Of a DNA stretch of 64,000 nucleotides, positions 48,622 to 58,825 are shown in pieces. The stretch is from Bacteroidota bacterium (lineage in GTDB: Bacteria > Bacteroidota > Bacteroidia > Chitinophagales > Chitinophagaceae). Numbering within the stretch: the first letter of the stretch is position 1; every line of letters begins with the position of its first letter. A program made the position numbers and the translations under genes. The notes under the pieces are model-generated. The model searched no databases and had not been told where the DNA came from. It saw only the letters and a list, made by a program, of their open reading frames with translations. Location of the stretch: the NCBI GenBank assembly GCA_023437225.1, contig JAEZGS010000010.1, positions 1-64,000 on the forward strand, written 5' to 3'.

Positions 48622-50007
48622 ATGAAATATCTGCTTACCCTGTTACTGCTTTCTGTTTCCGTACTAACAAAAAGTAATGTTCGATTACCGGCGATCATCG
48701 GCGATCACATGGTGCTTCAACAAAATTCCATGGTAAACCTATGGGGATGGAGTGATCCGACAGAAAATATAACGGTGAGGACCAGTTGGGACACAACTAC
48801 ATACAAAACAGTGGGAAGTGAAGGCGCCAAATGGATGGTGCAAATTCAAACCCCTTCGGCGGGCGGTCCCTATACGATCACGGTAAAGGGCAACAATGAA
48901 ATTGTAATTAACGATGTACTTATTGGTGAAGTCTGGTTATGCAGCGGTCAAAGTAATATGGAGATGCATTATAACTGGGGGCTGAAGCAGTACACCGAAG
49001 ACATGAACAAAGCTACAAATCAAAGCATTCGCTTCTTCCACATACCTAAATTAACATCGGATCATCCGCAGGATAATATTGTTGGAAAATGGGTGGTCTG
49101 CAACCCTGAGGATGCTAAAAATTTCAGCCTCGTGGGTTATTATTTTGGTTCAAAGATCAATTCTGTTACCAGGTCGCCGGTAGGGTTGATCAATGCAAGT
49201 TGGGGAGGTACACCTGCGGAAACATGGACACCGGCCCAAGTGGTAGTGGAAGATCCGGTACTACGTGAGGTGTCTACAAAATTAAATAAGGCACAATGGT
49301 GGCCGATCACACCCGCGGCTACTTACAATGCAATGATTTATCCAATTGTCAATTTCGGCATCGGTGGTGCCATCTGGTATCAGGGTGAAGCAAACACCAC
49401 AACTTCATCAACGTACCAATCGCTCCTTACAAAAATGATCGACTCCTGGCGAGCAGCATTCAAAAGGGAGTTTCCATTTTATTTTGTACAAATAGCACCA
49501 TTTGCATACGGGACCAACCACATAGGGCCGCTGTTACGCGAAGCTCAAAGTAAGGCCGCTTCTCACAAAGGAACAGGAATGATCGTAATAAGTGACCTGG
49601 TTGATAATGTGAAAGATATTCATCCGCAAATGAAAAAGGAAGTTGGTTTGCGACTTGCTAATTACGCACTTGGCGATCATTATAAAGTAGACGTTGGAGA
49701 ATATCGAAGTCCAGTTTTCAAATCGATGGAAGTCGCAAAAAATAAAATAAGAATTTCGTTTGAACACGCCCAGTCGGGCTTGATCTCTAAGGGAGGCGCA
49801 CCCACCGAATTCTACATTGCAGGAGATGACAAAAAGTTTTACCCTGCCACAGCCAGGATCATTGGTAATAAGGTGGAGGTTTCGGCTAAAGAAGTTAAAC
49901 AACCCGTAGCAGTGCGCTTTGGATTCGCTAATGAAGCAATGCCTAATCTTTTTAATAAAGAAGGCCTGCCCGTTGATCTTTTCAGAACCGACAACTGGCC
50001 ACTTTAG
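48622..50007 (+). CDS. Sialate O-acetylesterase-like carbohydrate acetylesterase
   Basis: 461 residues with a signal peptide (YLLTLLLLSVSVLTKS). A beta domain in the first 100 residues is followed by the SASA-type SGNH esterase core: EVWLCSGQSNMEMHYN with the nucleophile Ser, LINASWGGTPAETW with the oxyanion Gly, IWYQGEANTTTSS with the Asn, and DIHPQMKKEVGLRL with the Asp-x-x-His pair. Within this locus it probably removes acetyl groups from glucomannan or similar hemicellulose. It stands immediately upstream of the mannanase operon. Confidence 0.88.
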   Translation: MKYLLTLLLLSVSVLTKSNVRLPAIIGDHMVLQQNSMVNLWGWSDPTENITVRTSWDTTTYKTVGSEGAKWMVQIQTPSAGGPYTITVKGNNEIVINDVLIGEVWLCSGQSNMEMHYNWGLKQYTEDMNKATNQSIRFFHIPKLTSDHPQDNIVGKWVVCNPEDAKNFSLVGYYFGSKINSVTRSPVGLINASWGGTPAETWTPAQVVVEDPVLREVSTKLNKAQWWPITPAATYNAMIYPIVNFGIGGAIWYQGEANTTTSSTYQSLLTKMIDSWRAAFKREFPFYFVQIAPFAYGTNHIGPLLREAQSKAASHKGTGMIVISDLVDNVKDIHPQMKKEVGLRLANYALGDHYKVDVGEYRSPVFKSMEVAKNKIRISFEHAQSGLISKGGAPTEFYIAGDDKKFYPATARIIGNKVEVSAKEVKQPVAVRFGFANEAMPNLFNKEGLPVDLFRTDNWPL

Positions 50008-50176
50008 GATTTTTCAAAGAGACCGAAACGCTCTGTAAACTTTTTTTCCAGCTAAAATAGTATGCTTTCACTAAGCAGAAATACTTAGTCGCCCACTCGT
50101 TACCTTGCCCATGTTTTGCAAGATCGGTCAGTATAAAGCGGTTAAATAACATACCGAATAGATAAAAAAGTATCAG

Positions 50177-50204
50177 TTTGTTGCAGGCAGCTGCTCTAAA
50201 TTTG
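50177..50204 (+). promoter_or_regulatory. Probable promoter of the mannan operon
   Basis: TTTG (50177-50180), 16 bases, then TAAATTTG (50197-50204), a perfect TAnnTTTG element, 38 bases before the mannanase ATG. The spacing is slightly shorter than the 17-23 usually described. The 235-base gap here separates it from the esterase gene. Confidence 0.55.
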
Positions 50205-50242
50205 GGGACAATTCAAATTGTGTCTACAACAAACTTGCTTCC

Positions 50243-52606
50243 ATGAAATTCAGAGTTCTGCTCAGTTTATTTGTTTGTTTAATGTTATCCGGCGCTATTA
50301 GTCTTGCGCAAACAGGCTTTGTCAAGACCAGGGGTCATCAATTCACTTTAGATAATCAGCCTTACTATTATATTGGCGCAAACTACTGGTACGGAGGGCA
50401 TCTGGGTCTTGAAAAATCAGATGTTCGTGGAATAGATCGGATGCGTCGTGAATTGGATTTTCTTAAGAAGAATGGCGTTACGAATTTGCGTGTACTTGCG
50501 GCAGTTGAAGGCTCAGGGATCATCACAGGCGTTAACCGCGTTGAGTCGCCTTTTCAACCAGAGCGCGGTGTATTTGATGAGTCTAAACTTAATGGTCTGG
50601 ATCTTTTGCTTTCCGAAATGGGCAAACGAAGTATGAAGGCAGTGTTGTTCCTTAGCAACAACTGGGAATGGAGTGGCGGATTTCTTCAATATCTTAACTG
50701 GAACGGTCAGATCCCGGATTCTGTATTACGCCGGAAACTCAACTGGGACGAGCTTCGCGATTATACAAGTAAATTTTACACTTGTGAACCATGTAAGGAA
50801 GATTATCGCAAGCAGGTTAAGTTCATTGTGTCGCGAACCAATTCAATAACTAAGAAGAAATACACCAACGATCCGGCTATCATGGCATGGGAGCTTGCAA
50901 ACGAACCAAGACCTATGCGCCCATTAGTGAACGACGCATATAAAAAATGGATCAGTGATGCATCTGCATATATTAAATCGCTCGATAAAAATCATCTTTT
51001 AACCATCGGGCATGAAGGCGACATCGCTGTAGAAAGTAATACTGCATTGTACGAAGCCATCCATGCAGATAAGAATGTAGACTATCTCACCATTCATATC
51101 TGGCCAAAAAACTGGGGCTGGTTCAAGCTGGAAACGATGGAAAAGGATTTTCCAACGGTAACGAAGAACACACTTGAATACATAACAAAACATGCAGCAC
51201 TTGCAGCGAAAATGAAGAAGCCGCTGGTGGTGGAAGAATTTGGCTTTCCACGCAATCACCATTCATTTGATCTGAGTGTGGAGACAACTCTTCGCGATCG
51301 TTACTACGCATCGATCTTTGAAGAATGGAGAAAGAGCAAACTGAGCAATGGATCCATCGCAGGAATTAATTTCTGGGCATACGGCGGTACTGCACGACCA
51401 ATAAAAGGGCAGGTTTACTGGAAACATGGCGATGAATACATGGGTGATCCTCCAATGGAGGAACAGGGATTGAATTCTGTGTTTAATAATGATGCGTCTA
51501 CGTGGAAAGTAATTCGCGCTTATGCGAAGGGAACTCCAACTGAAAGCGATGTTCCATCGGATAGATTTGCAACCAAAGAAACCAGGAACTTATATACAAA
51601 CCTGAAAAAGCTTCGCGGAAAGGGAGTGATGTTTGGACACCAGGATGCGCTTGCCTATGGTGTCAATTGGAAATACCAGACCGGAAGGAGTGATGTGAAA
51701 GACGTTGTTGGCGATTATCCGGCAGTGTATGGCTGGGAACTTGGTAATCTGGAACTGGGCATGGAGTACAATCTCGACAGTGTTCCATTTGAGAAGATGA
51801 AACAATTCATTCGCGATGGATACGAACGAGGTGGGATGAGTTCTATCAGTTGGCATCTGGCAAATCCCATCAATCTGGAAAATGCATGGGATACAACGCA
51901 TGGCGGTGTTGCTGCGGTTTTGCCGGGTGGCGCAAAGCATGAAATGTACAACCTTTGGCTTGACAGACTTGCAGATTTCCTGCTTGATCTGAAAGGGAAA
52001 AAAGGCGAACCAATACCTATATTATTTCGGCCTTATCATGAATTGACCGGCAACTGGTTCTGGTGGTGTCAGAATACGAATAGTCCAACCGAGTTTAAAT
52101 TATTATGGAGATATACCGCCGACTACTTACGCAATGTTCGAAAAGTGAACAATCTGCTTTATGTATACAATACTGCAGACGTTAGATCCAAAGAAGAGTT
52201 TATGGAACGATACCCTGGCGATGATGTGGTGGATATGGTAAGTTTTGATGCATATCAATACAATGATCCAACAAAGGACGACAGCTTCATAAAAGATGTA
52301 AGAAGAAAATTAGAGATCATTACTGAGGTAGGTAAGGAAAGAAATAAGTTGACGGCACTTGCTGAAGCTGGCTATGAGCGCATTCCCTATGCACAGTGGT
52401 GGACAAACACACTATGGAAAGCAATTGAAGGATTCGACATATCGTATGTGTTAATTTGGCGAAATGCAGGGTTGATGCCCAACGGCAATATGCATTACTA
52501 TGGACCGCATAAAGGTCATGGTTCGGAAGCGGATTTTATTAGGTTTTATAATATGAAGGAAACATTATTCGAAAAAGAAGCTGCTAAAGAAGGCCTGTAT
52601 AAATAA
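50243..52606 (+). CDS. Bifunctional beta-mannanase: GH5 domain fused to GH26 domain
   Basis: 787 residues with a signal peptide (VLLSLFVCLMLSGAISLAQ). Domain 1, about 25-425, is a GH5_7-type mannanase: acid/base Glu221 in WELANEPRPMR and nucleophile Glu331/332 in PLVVEEFGFPR. Domain 2, about 445-780, is GH26: acid/base Glu600 in RPYHELTGNWFWW and nucleophile Glu708 in TALAEAGYERIPY. Both should cut beta-1,4-mannan, probably endo and mannobiose-releasing respectively. The order GH5 then GH26 in one chain is the reverse of, or unlike, most described mannanases. It is the first gene of the operon. Confidence 0.9.
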   Translation: MKFRVLLSLFVCLMLSGAISLAQTGFVKTRGHQFTLDNQPYYYIGANYWYGGHLGLEKSDVRGIDRMRRELDFLKKNGVTNLRVLAAVEGSGIITGVNRVESPFQPERGVFDESKLNGLDLLLSEMGKRSMKAVLFLSNNWEWSGGFLQYLNWNGQIPDSVLRRKLNWDELRDYTSKFYTCEPCKEDYRKQVKFIVSRTNSITKKKYTNDPAIMAWELANEPRPMRPLVNDAYKKWISDASAYIKSLDKNHLLTIGHEGDIAVESNTALYEAIHADKNVDYLTIHIWPKNWGWFKLETMEKDFPTVTKNTLEYITKHAALAAKMKKPLVVEEFGFPRNHHSFDLSVETTLRDRYYASIFEEWRKSKLSNGSIAGINFWAYGGTARPIKGQVYWKHGDEYMGDPPMEEQGLNSVFNNDASTWKVIRAYAKGTPTESDVPSDRFATKETRNLYTNLKKLRGKGVMFGHQDALAYGVNWKYQTGRSDVKDVVGDYPAVYGWELGNLELGMEYNLDSVPFEKMKQFIRDGYERGGMSSISWHLANPINLENAWDTTHGGVAAVLPGGAKHEMYNLWLDRLADFLLDLKGKKGEPIPILFRPYHELTGNWFWWCQNTNSPTEFKLLWRYTADYLRNVRKVNNLLYVYNTADVRSKEEFMERYPGDDVVDMVSFDAYQYNDPTKDDSFIKDVRRKLEIITEVGKERNKLTALAEAGYERIPYAQWWTNTLWKAIEGFDISYVLIWRNAGLMPNGNMHYYGPHKGHGSEADFIRFYNMKETLFEKEAAKEGLYK

Positions 52607-52616
52607 ACTTATAACG

Positions 52617-54008
52617 ATGGATCACAAGATTGGGACAAGAGAAAAAATTGGTTATGGCTTTGGTGACTTCGCTTCTTCAATGTTTTGGAAGCTGTTCTCA
52701 GTTTACCTTCTGTATTATTATACTGATGTTGTTGGTATAGCTGCAGCAGCAGTCGGCACAATGTTTCTGATCACACGGATTTGGGATACTGCACTTGATC
52801 CTATCATTGGGATCATCTCTGACCGTACAGATACACGATATGGCAAGTTCAGGCCTTACCTGTTGTGGATTGCGATTCCCTTTGGTGTTATTGGAGTTTT
52901 TCTATTTACCGATCCCAACCTCGGTGATGCCGGCAACCTTGTATATGCGTATGTGACTTATACTTTGATGATGATGATCTATTCTGCCATCAATGTACCT
53001 TATGCATCATTGATGGGAGTGATGACAGCAAACATCAAAGATCGGACAACACTTTCTACCTTTCGTTTCATTTTTGCTTTTGCAGGAAGCATACTTGTTC
53101 TCGCCGCTGCGGAACCATTGGTGGAGTTGTTTGGAAAAACTTCGACAGGCAGCATTGACCCATCAAAGGGATGGCAACTTGCGATCATCGTATTTGCAAT
53201 CATTGCATCGGTGTTGTTCCTGCTAACTTTTTACTGGACAAAAGAAAGAGTAAGTCCTCCAAAAGAGCAGAAGACTTCATTGAAGGCGGATCTGATCAAT
53301 CTCGGTACAAACAAGCCATGGTTCATATTATTAGGCGCTGGAGTGTTCACGCTCATTTTTAATTCACTACGTGATGGATCTGCTATCTACTATTTCAAGT
53401 ATTATTTCTCAAGCCAACAGGCTTTCCAGCTTCCAGTGTTTGATGTTGCGATCAATTTCAGTACGCTTTATTTGGTATTGGGACAGGCGGCAAACATCGT
53501 AGGTGTGGTGCTGGCAAAACCGGTATCCGATAAGATCGGAAAGAAAAACACTTTCATGTATTCCATGCTTATCGCAACGGTGTTGAGTGCAATATTTTTC
53601 ATGTTCGATGAAAACGATATTGCATTGATCTTCTCATTTCAGTTCCTGATAAGTGTTTGTGCTGGTACCGTGTTTCCACTGTTGTGGTCGATGTATGCCG
53701 ACATTGCCGATTATTCAGAATGGAAGACGGGGCGAAGAGCTACAGGATTGATCTTCTCTTCCTCATCGATGTCGCAAAAACTCGGCTGGACACTGGGCGG
53801 CGCTGTTACAGGCTGGTTGCTGGGTGTTTGGGGATTTGAAGCAAACACCGTTCAAACGGAGGAAGCACAAACGGGAATCCGGATGATGCTGAGTTTCATT
53901 CCTGCAGCAGGAGCATTGATATCTGCAGCGTTTATAGTGTTCTATAAGCTTAGCGATTCCTTCATGATGCAGGTGAGCGAAGAGTTGATTGAAAGAAGAA
54001 AGCAGTAA
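52617..54008 (+). CDS. GPH-family sugar/cation symporter (MelB-like)
   Basis: 463 residues with twelve predicted membrane helices. Family landmarks are IGYGFGDFASSMFWKLFSVY, the GTMFLITRIWDTALDPIIGI with Asp in DPIIG, SDRTDTRYGKFRPYLLW (the RxGKFRPY loop), and WSMYADIADYSEWKTGRRAT. It would import mannobiose or mannooligosaccharides. It starts ten bases after the mannanase gene, the same order as in described Bacteroides mannan loci. Confidence 0.92.
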   Translation: MDHKIGTREKIGYGFGDFASSMFWKLFSVYLLYYYTDVVGIAAAAVGTMFLITRIWDTALDPIIGIISDRTDTRYGKFRPYLLWIAIPFGVIGVFLFTDPNLGDAGNLVYAYVTYTLMMMIYSAINVPYASLMGVMTANIKDRTTLSTFRFIFAFAGSILVLAAAEPLVELFGKTSTGSIDPSKGWQLAIIVFAIIASVLFLLTFYWTKERVSPPKEQKTSLKADLINLGTNKPWFILLGAGVFTLIFNSLRDGSAIYYFKYYFSSQQAFQLPVFDVAINFSTLYLVLGQAANIVGVVLAKPVSDKIGKKNTFMYSMLIATVLSAIFFMFDENDIALIFSFQFLISVCAGTVFPLLWSMYADIADYSEWKTGRRATGLIFSSSSMSQKLGWTLGGAVTGWLLGVWGFEANTVQTEEAQTGIRMMLSFIPAAGALISAAFIVFYKLSDSFMMQVSEELIERRKQ

Positions 54009-54066
54009 GAGAAATGGAAACATGAAACGCGAAACACGAAATATTTAGAATTACGAATTATAAATT

Positions 54067-55257
54067 ATGGCAAACATCCTATTTGAACAGAGACTTGCGT
54101 CGTTAACTAAAGCTCATCGTGAATTGATCGAGCGTGCGAATGAAAAAGAAGAGCTTGGTAACGGCATCTTTGAAAGATACAAGTATCCGATATTGACCGC
54201 AGAACATGCGCCCATCAACTGGAGATATGATCTGAACCCGGTGACGAATCCTTTCCTCATGGAAAGATTTGGAATCAATGCAGCCTTCAATGCCGGTGCC
54301 ATTAAACTCAACAATAAGTATTACCTGGTGGCGCGAGTGGAGGGATATGATCGCAAATCATTTTTTGCGGTTGCCGAAAGTGATAATGGTATCGATAATT
54401 TTCGTTTCTGGGAGCACCCAATAACGATGCCTCAAACGGAAGAGCCAGATACAAATGTTTATGATATGCGTCTTGTGCAGCATGAAGACGGATGGATTTA
54501 TGGATTGTTCTGCACCGAACGCAGAGATCCTTCGGCCCACGAAGGCGACCAATCGGCCGCCATTGCACAATGCGGCATCGCCCGAACCCATGATCTCAAA
54601 ACATGGGAGCGTCTGCCTGATTTAAAAACTCCCTCGCCACAACAAAGAAATGTTGTATTGCATCCTGAATTTGTGAATGGTAAATATGCACTTTACACCC
54701 GTCCACAGGACAGCTTTATAGAAGCTGGAAAAGGCGGTGGTATTGGATTTGGATTGAGTGACTCGATGACACCTGCAGTGGTGAACGAAGAAGTTGTAAT
54801 CGATCGCAAGGTGTATCATACAGTGTACGAAGCAAAGAATGGACTTGGTCCTGCACCCATCAAAACCGATATTGGCTGGTTGCATCTTGCACACGGTGTT
54901 CGTAACACAGCTGCGGGCCTTCGCTATGTCCTGTATATGTTCATGACCGATCTGCAGGACATTACCAGGGTAATACACAAACCTGCCGGATATTTCATTG
55001 CTCCCGAAGGAAAGGAAAGAATTGGTGATGTATCGAATGTGGTGTTTGCAAATGGATGGATAGCAGACGAAGATGGTACTGTTTTTATCTATTATGCATC
55101 ATCTGACACACGCATGCACGTTGCTACCTCCAGTGTCGATCGGCTGATTGATTATGTTATCAATACACCGGAAGACGGACTTACCTCTGCCGCTTCAGTT
55201 GAGACACTCAACAGGATCATCGATGCAAATTTGAAACTAATCAATCAGAATTATTAA
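54067..55257 (+). CDS. GH130 4-O-beta-D-mannosyl-D-glucose phosphorylase
   Basis: 396 residues. GH130 five-bladed propeller signatures are WRYDLNPVTNPFLMERFGIN, NAGAIKLNNKYYLVARVEGY, DTNVYDMRLVQHEDGWIYG, and GPAPIKTDIGWLHLAHGVR. The family 1 subtype (DTNVYDMR, near 145) matches mannosyl-glucose phosphorylase, which cleaves Man-beta-1,4-Glc with phosphate into mannose-1-phosphate and glucose. The neighbouring epimerase provides its substrate. It has no signal peptide, so it acts in the cytoplasm. Confidence 0.9.
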   Translation: MANILFEQRLASLTKAHRELIERANEKEELGNGIFERYKYPILTAEHAPINWRYDLNPVTNPFLMERFGINAAFNAGAIKLNNKYYLVARVEGYDRKSFFAVAESDNGIDNFRFWEHPITMPQTEEPDTNVYDMRLVQHEDGWIYGLFCTERRDPSAHEGDQSAAIAQCGIARTHDLKTWERLPDLKTPSPQQRNVVLHPEFVNGKYALYTRPQDSFIEAGKGGGIGFGLSDSMTPAVVNEEVVIDRKVYHTVYEAKNGLGPAPIKTDIGWLHLAHGVRNTAAGLRYVLYMFMTDLQDITRVIHKPAGYFIAPEGKERIGDVSNVVFANGWIADEDGTVFIYYASSDTRMHVATSSVDRLIDYVINTPEDGLTSAASVETLNRIIDANLKLINQNY

Positions 55258-56487
55258 ATGCTCTCTGAAGTAAACCCAGGTACTGGTTCTATAGACGATC
55301 TACTTCGGCATTACCAAATGGAAATGCAGGATGAATTGAGTAGCATACTGGAATACTGGACCGAAAATACCATCGATGCTGAATTTGGCGGGTTCCTGGG
55401 TAAGATCGACAATAACAATATAGCCGACGCAAAGGCCCCTAAAGGGTCGGTTCTGAATAGCAGAATATTGTGGTCGTATTCCGCCGCGTACAATCTTGTA
55501 AGAAAAGAAGTATATAAGCAATGCGCCACCCGTGCCTTTGAATACATCAGGGATCACTTCATCGATAAAGAACACGGTGGCGTTTATTGGACAGTGGATC
55601 ACCTCGGTGCTCCGCTTGATACCAAAAAGCAGATATATGCATTGTCATTCGCCATTTACGGATTGAGTGAATACTACAGGATGTCAGGAGACGAAGAGGC
55701 GAAGCAACTTGCGATCGGATTATATCATGCGATTGTTGAACACAGCTATGACACCCGATATGGAGGTTATATTGAAGCGTTGACCCGCAACTGGCAGGAG
55801 ATTGGTGATCTTCGGCTAAGCGAAAAGGACGAAAATGAGAAGAAGTCGATGAACACTCATTTGCACGTCATTGAAGGCTTTGCCAATTTGTATCGCATCT
55901 GGCCGGATGCACAATTGAAACAGCGCATAGCTGAACTCGTGTATATCTTCCTGGATCATATCATTCATCCCGAAACCAATCATCTGGTTTTATTCTTTGA
56001 TGAAAAATGGAGATCCAAATTCAACATTGTTTCATATGGACACGACATTGAAGCTGCATGGCTGATACAGGAAGCGGCCGAAGTTATACATGATGAAGAA
56101 CTTGTTGCGAAAGTGAAAGAACGTTCAATATTGATTGCTGAGGCAGCATCACGCGGGCTCGATGAGGATGGAGGATTGTGGTATGAATACAATGCTGATC
56201 AGAACCACATGATCCATGAAAAACACTGGTGGCCTCAATCGGAGGCGATGGTTGGTTTTTTCAATGCTTACCAGATAACTGGTAGTGATCAATACCTGTT
56301 GCGATCTTACCGCAATTGGAATTTTGTGAAACAATATATTTTGGATAAAGAAAATGGCGAATGGTTTTGGGGCGTCAATGCCGACCATTCGGTAATGCAG
56401 GGACAGGATAAAGCTGGCATGTGGAAATGTCCTTATCATAACAGTCGCGCCTGCATTGAAATCATAACACGTATCGGACAAATTTAA
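55258..56487 (+). CDS. AGE-family cellobiose/mannobiose 2-epimerase
   Basis: 409 residues starting directly after the stop of the GH130 gene. The (alpha/alpha)6 barrel is recognisable by the ordering RHYQMEMQDELSSILEYWTE, GGFLGKID, LNSRILWSYSAAYNL, HGGVYWTVDHLGAPLDTKKQ, and the catalytic His set in MNTHLHVIEGFANL, SYGHDIEAAWLIQEA, and HWWPQSEAMVGFFNAY. In this setting it should turn beta-1,4-mannobiose into mannosyl-glucose for the phosphorylase. Confidence 0.9.
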   Translation: MLSEVNPGTGSIDDLLRHYQMEMQDELSSILEYWTENTIDAEFGGFLGKIDNNNIADAKAPKGSVLNSRILWSYSAAYNLVRKEVYKQCATRAFEYIRDHFIDKEHGGVYWTVDHLGAPLDTKKQIYALSFAIYGLSEYYRMSGDEEAKQLAIGLYHAIVEHSYDTRYGGYIEALTRNWQEIGDLRLSEKDENEKKSMNTHLHVIEGFANLYRIWPDAQLKQRIAELVYIFLDHIIHPETNHLVLFFDEKWRSKFNIVSYGHDIEAAWLIQEAAEVIHDEELVAKVKERSILIAEAASRGLDEDGGLWYEYNADQNHMIHEKHWWPQSEAMVGFFNAYQITGSDQYLLRSYRNWNFVKQYILDKENGEWFWGVNADHSVMQGQDKAGMWKCPYHNSRACIEIITRIGQI

Positions 56488-56494
56488 ATGCTAT

Positions 56495-58804
56495 ATGAAA
56501 AAGGCCCTGGTTCAATTATTCGTTGGTTTAATCCTATTTACGATGGGGACAGCAAAAGTTGCGCATGCGCAAAAAACTAATCCTGCAACAGAAGCGAAGA
56601 TCAAAGCGCTGGTGCAGAAAATGACACTTGAAGAAAAGGTTGGTCAGATGGCGCAGGTTGCGATCGATCAGCTCGGATCACCGAATTATGCCACCAAAAC
56701 ATTCAATCTTGACCCGAAGAAGATGGAAGAGATCTTGGTGAAGTACAAGGTAGGTTCAATTTTAAATACTCCTCCGGGCATACTGTTGGACGCTAAGCAA
56801 TGGAACGAAGTAGTAAACAAGATCCATGAATTCTCACAGCAGAACAGGCTTAAAATCCCTGTTATATATGGTCTTGACCAGGTGCATGGTGCAAGCTATG
56901 TGGGTGGTTTCACTTCATTTCCTCAGGAGATCGGCCAGGCCGCAACCTGGAATCGCGAGTTGGTTCGTGAAGGCGCTTCAATCGCTGCGTATGAAAGTCG
57001 CGCTGCGAATGTGCCATGGAGTTTTGCTCCTGTATTGGACCTCGGCATGAATCCAACATGGCCACGTATCTGGGAAAGTTTCGGCGAAGATTCCTATCTG
57101 GTGGGTGAGATGGGAGTGCAGTTTGTGAAAGGAATGCAGGAGCCGCTCGGAAGCAAAGAAAAAATATCTGTCAGCCTGAAACATTACCTCGGTTATTCAG
57201 ATCCTAAGTTCAGTAAGGACCGTACTAACGCATGGATACCCGAACATTATCTTCGTGAGTATCATCTTCCTCCATTTGAAGCCGCTATTAAAGCAGGTGC
57301 AAGAAATGTGATGGTGAACTCGGCATTGGTGAATGGAATACCGGGACATATCAACAAACAATTTCTTACTGATATCCTCAAGAAAGAACTTGGGTTCACA
57401 GGTTTCGTAGTAACTGACTGGCAGGACGTTGACAACATACACAAGCGTGATCGTATCGCAAAAGACAACAAGGAAGCGGTGATGCTTTGTATCAACGCAG
57501 GCATTGATATGTCAATGATCCCATACAACTATAAAGAATTTTGCGACAACCTTGTTGCACTCGTTAAAGAAGGAAAGGTTACCCAGGCACGAATTGATGA
57601 TGCAGTAACAAGAATATTGCGTGTGAAGTTTGAGCTTGATCTTTTCAATACTCCGCTCACCTCACTGGATCAATATCCAAAATTTGGCGGTGCTGAATTT
57701 ACCAGGGCTGCGTATAATACCGCCGCTGAATCCATTACGTTATTGAAGAACGAAAAAAATGTACTTCCGCTTAAGAGTAATTCAAAGATCCTGGTTGTTG
57801 GACCGAATGCAAATTCCATGCGTCCGTTAAATGGTGGCTGGACGTACACATGGCAGGGTGATCGTACCGATGAGTTCACTGCACAATACAATACTATCCT
57901 GGAAGCAATTGAGAAAAAGTTTGGCAAGACTAACGTAACTCATGTTGAGGGCGTTTCCTATAACATGAAAGGTAAGTATCATGAAGATAAAGTTGTGGAT
58001 ATTGAGGCAGCGGTGAAAGCCGCGGCTGCTGTAGATTTCGTGGTACTTTGTCTTGGGGAGAACAGTTATACTGAAACACCTGGCAACCTCAACGAGATGA
58101 ATCTTTCCGATAACCAGGTGGCGTTGGCAAAAGCGATGGTGAAGGCAGGTAAGCCAATTATCCTGGTATTAAACGAAGGACGCCCGCGCATCATTAGTCA
58201 GTTTGAACCCGGAATTTCTGCCATCTTGAATATATATCTGCCGGGTAATTTCGGAGCTGATGCACTTGCCGACATACTTGCCGGCGATGTGAACCCGAGT
58301 GGTAAACTTCCTATTACATACCCACGCTATGCCAATTCATTGACACCTTATATTCATAAGTATTCTGATCAGATCGCTAACCCGCAGGGTGCATACGATT
58401 ATACTGCCGATTTCAATCCTCAATATCATTTTGGATTTGGACTGTCGTATACAACATTTGAATACAGCGATCTGAAAGTTGATAAGAAATCAATTGAACC
58501 CAATGGCAAAGTGAATGTCAGCGTTACGGTTAAGAATTCCGGAAACGTAGAAGGAAAAGAAGTTGTTCAGCTATTTATCGGGGATGTACATGCGTCGCTT
58601 TCACCAGACGTAAAACGATTGAGAGGATTTGAAAAAATATTTCTGAAGCCGGGAGAAAGTAAACAGGTAACGTTTGCTGTTGCTGCGAAGGATCTTGCCT
58701 TCATTAATCTTCAGAATAAAAGGCAATTGGAAGCTGGTGATTTCAAAGTTGATATTGATAAGCTGACTGCCACCTTCTCAGTTACAAAAACAATAGTGTT
58801 TTAA
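56495..58804 (+). CDS. bglX: GH3 beta-glucosidase/exo-glycosidase (BglX-like)
   Basis: 769 residues with signal peptide (LFVGLILFTMGTAKVAHAQ). The GH3 N domain shows MTLEEKVGQMAQVAIDQLGS, IPVIYGLDQVHGASYVGG and the nucleophile Asp308 in GFVVTDWQDVDN. The C domain follows, with YPRYANSLTPYIHKYSDQ, and a fibronectin III-like end (VTVKNSGNVEGKEVVQLFIG). It should remove terminal beta-glucose residues from gluco-oligomers in the periplasm. Seven bases after the epimerase gene. Confidence 0.9.
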   Translation: MKKALVQLFVGLILFTMGTAKVAHAQKTNPATEAKIKALVQKMTLEEKVGQMAQVAIDQLGSPNYATKTFNLDPKKMEEILVKYKVGSILNTPPGILLDAKQWNEVVNKIHEFSQQNRLKIPVIYGLDQVHGASYVGGFTSFPQEIGQAATWNRELVREGASIAAYESRAANVPWSFAPVLDLGMNPTWPRIWESFGEDSYLVGEMGVQFVKGMQEPLGSKEKISVSLKHYLGYSDPKFSKDRTNAWIPEHYLREYHLPPFEAAIKAGARNVMVNSALVNGIPGHINKQFLTDILKKELGFTGFVVTDWQDVDNIHKRDRIAKDNKEAVMLCINAGIDMSMIPYNYKEFCDNLVALVKEGKVTQARIDDAVTRILRVKFELDLFNTPLTSLDQYPKFGGAEFTRAAYNTAAESITLLKNEKNVLPLKSNSKILVVGPNANSMRPLNGGWTYTWQGDRTDEFTAQYNTILEAIEKKFGKTNVTHVEGVSYNMKGKYHEDKVVDIEAAVKAAAAVDFVVLCLGENSYTETPGNLNEMNLSDNQVALAKAMVKAGKPIILVLNEGRPRIISQFEPGISAILNIYLPGNFGADALADILAGDVNPSGKLPITYPRYANSLTPYIHKYSDQIANPQGAYDYTADFNPQYHFGFGLSYTTFEYSDLKVDKKSIEPNGKVNVSVTVKNSGNVEGKEVVQLFIGDVHASLSPDVKRLRGFEKIFLKPGESKQVTFAVAAKDLAFINLQNKRQLEAGDFKVDIDKLTATFSVTKTIVF

Positions 58805-58825
58805 TGCAGGTTTCAAAATAATGTT

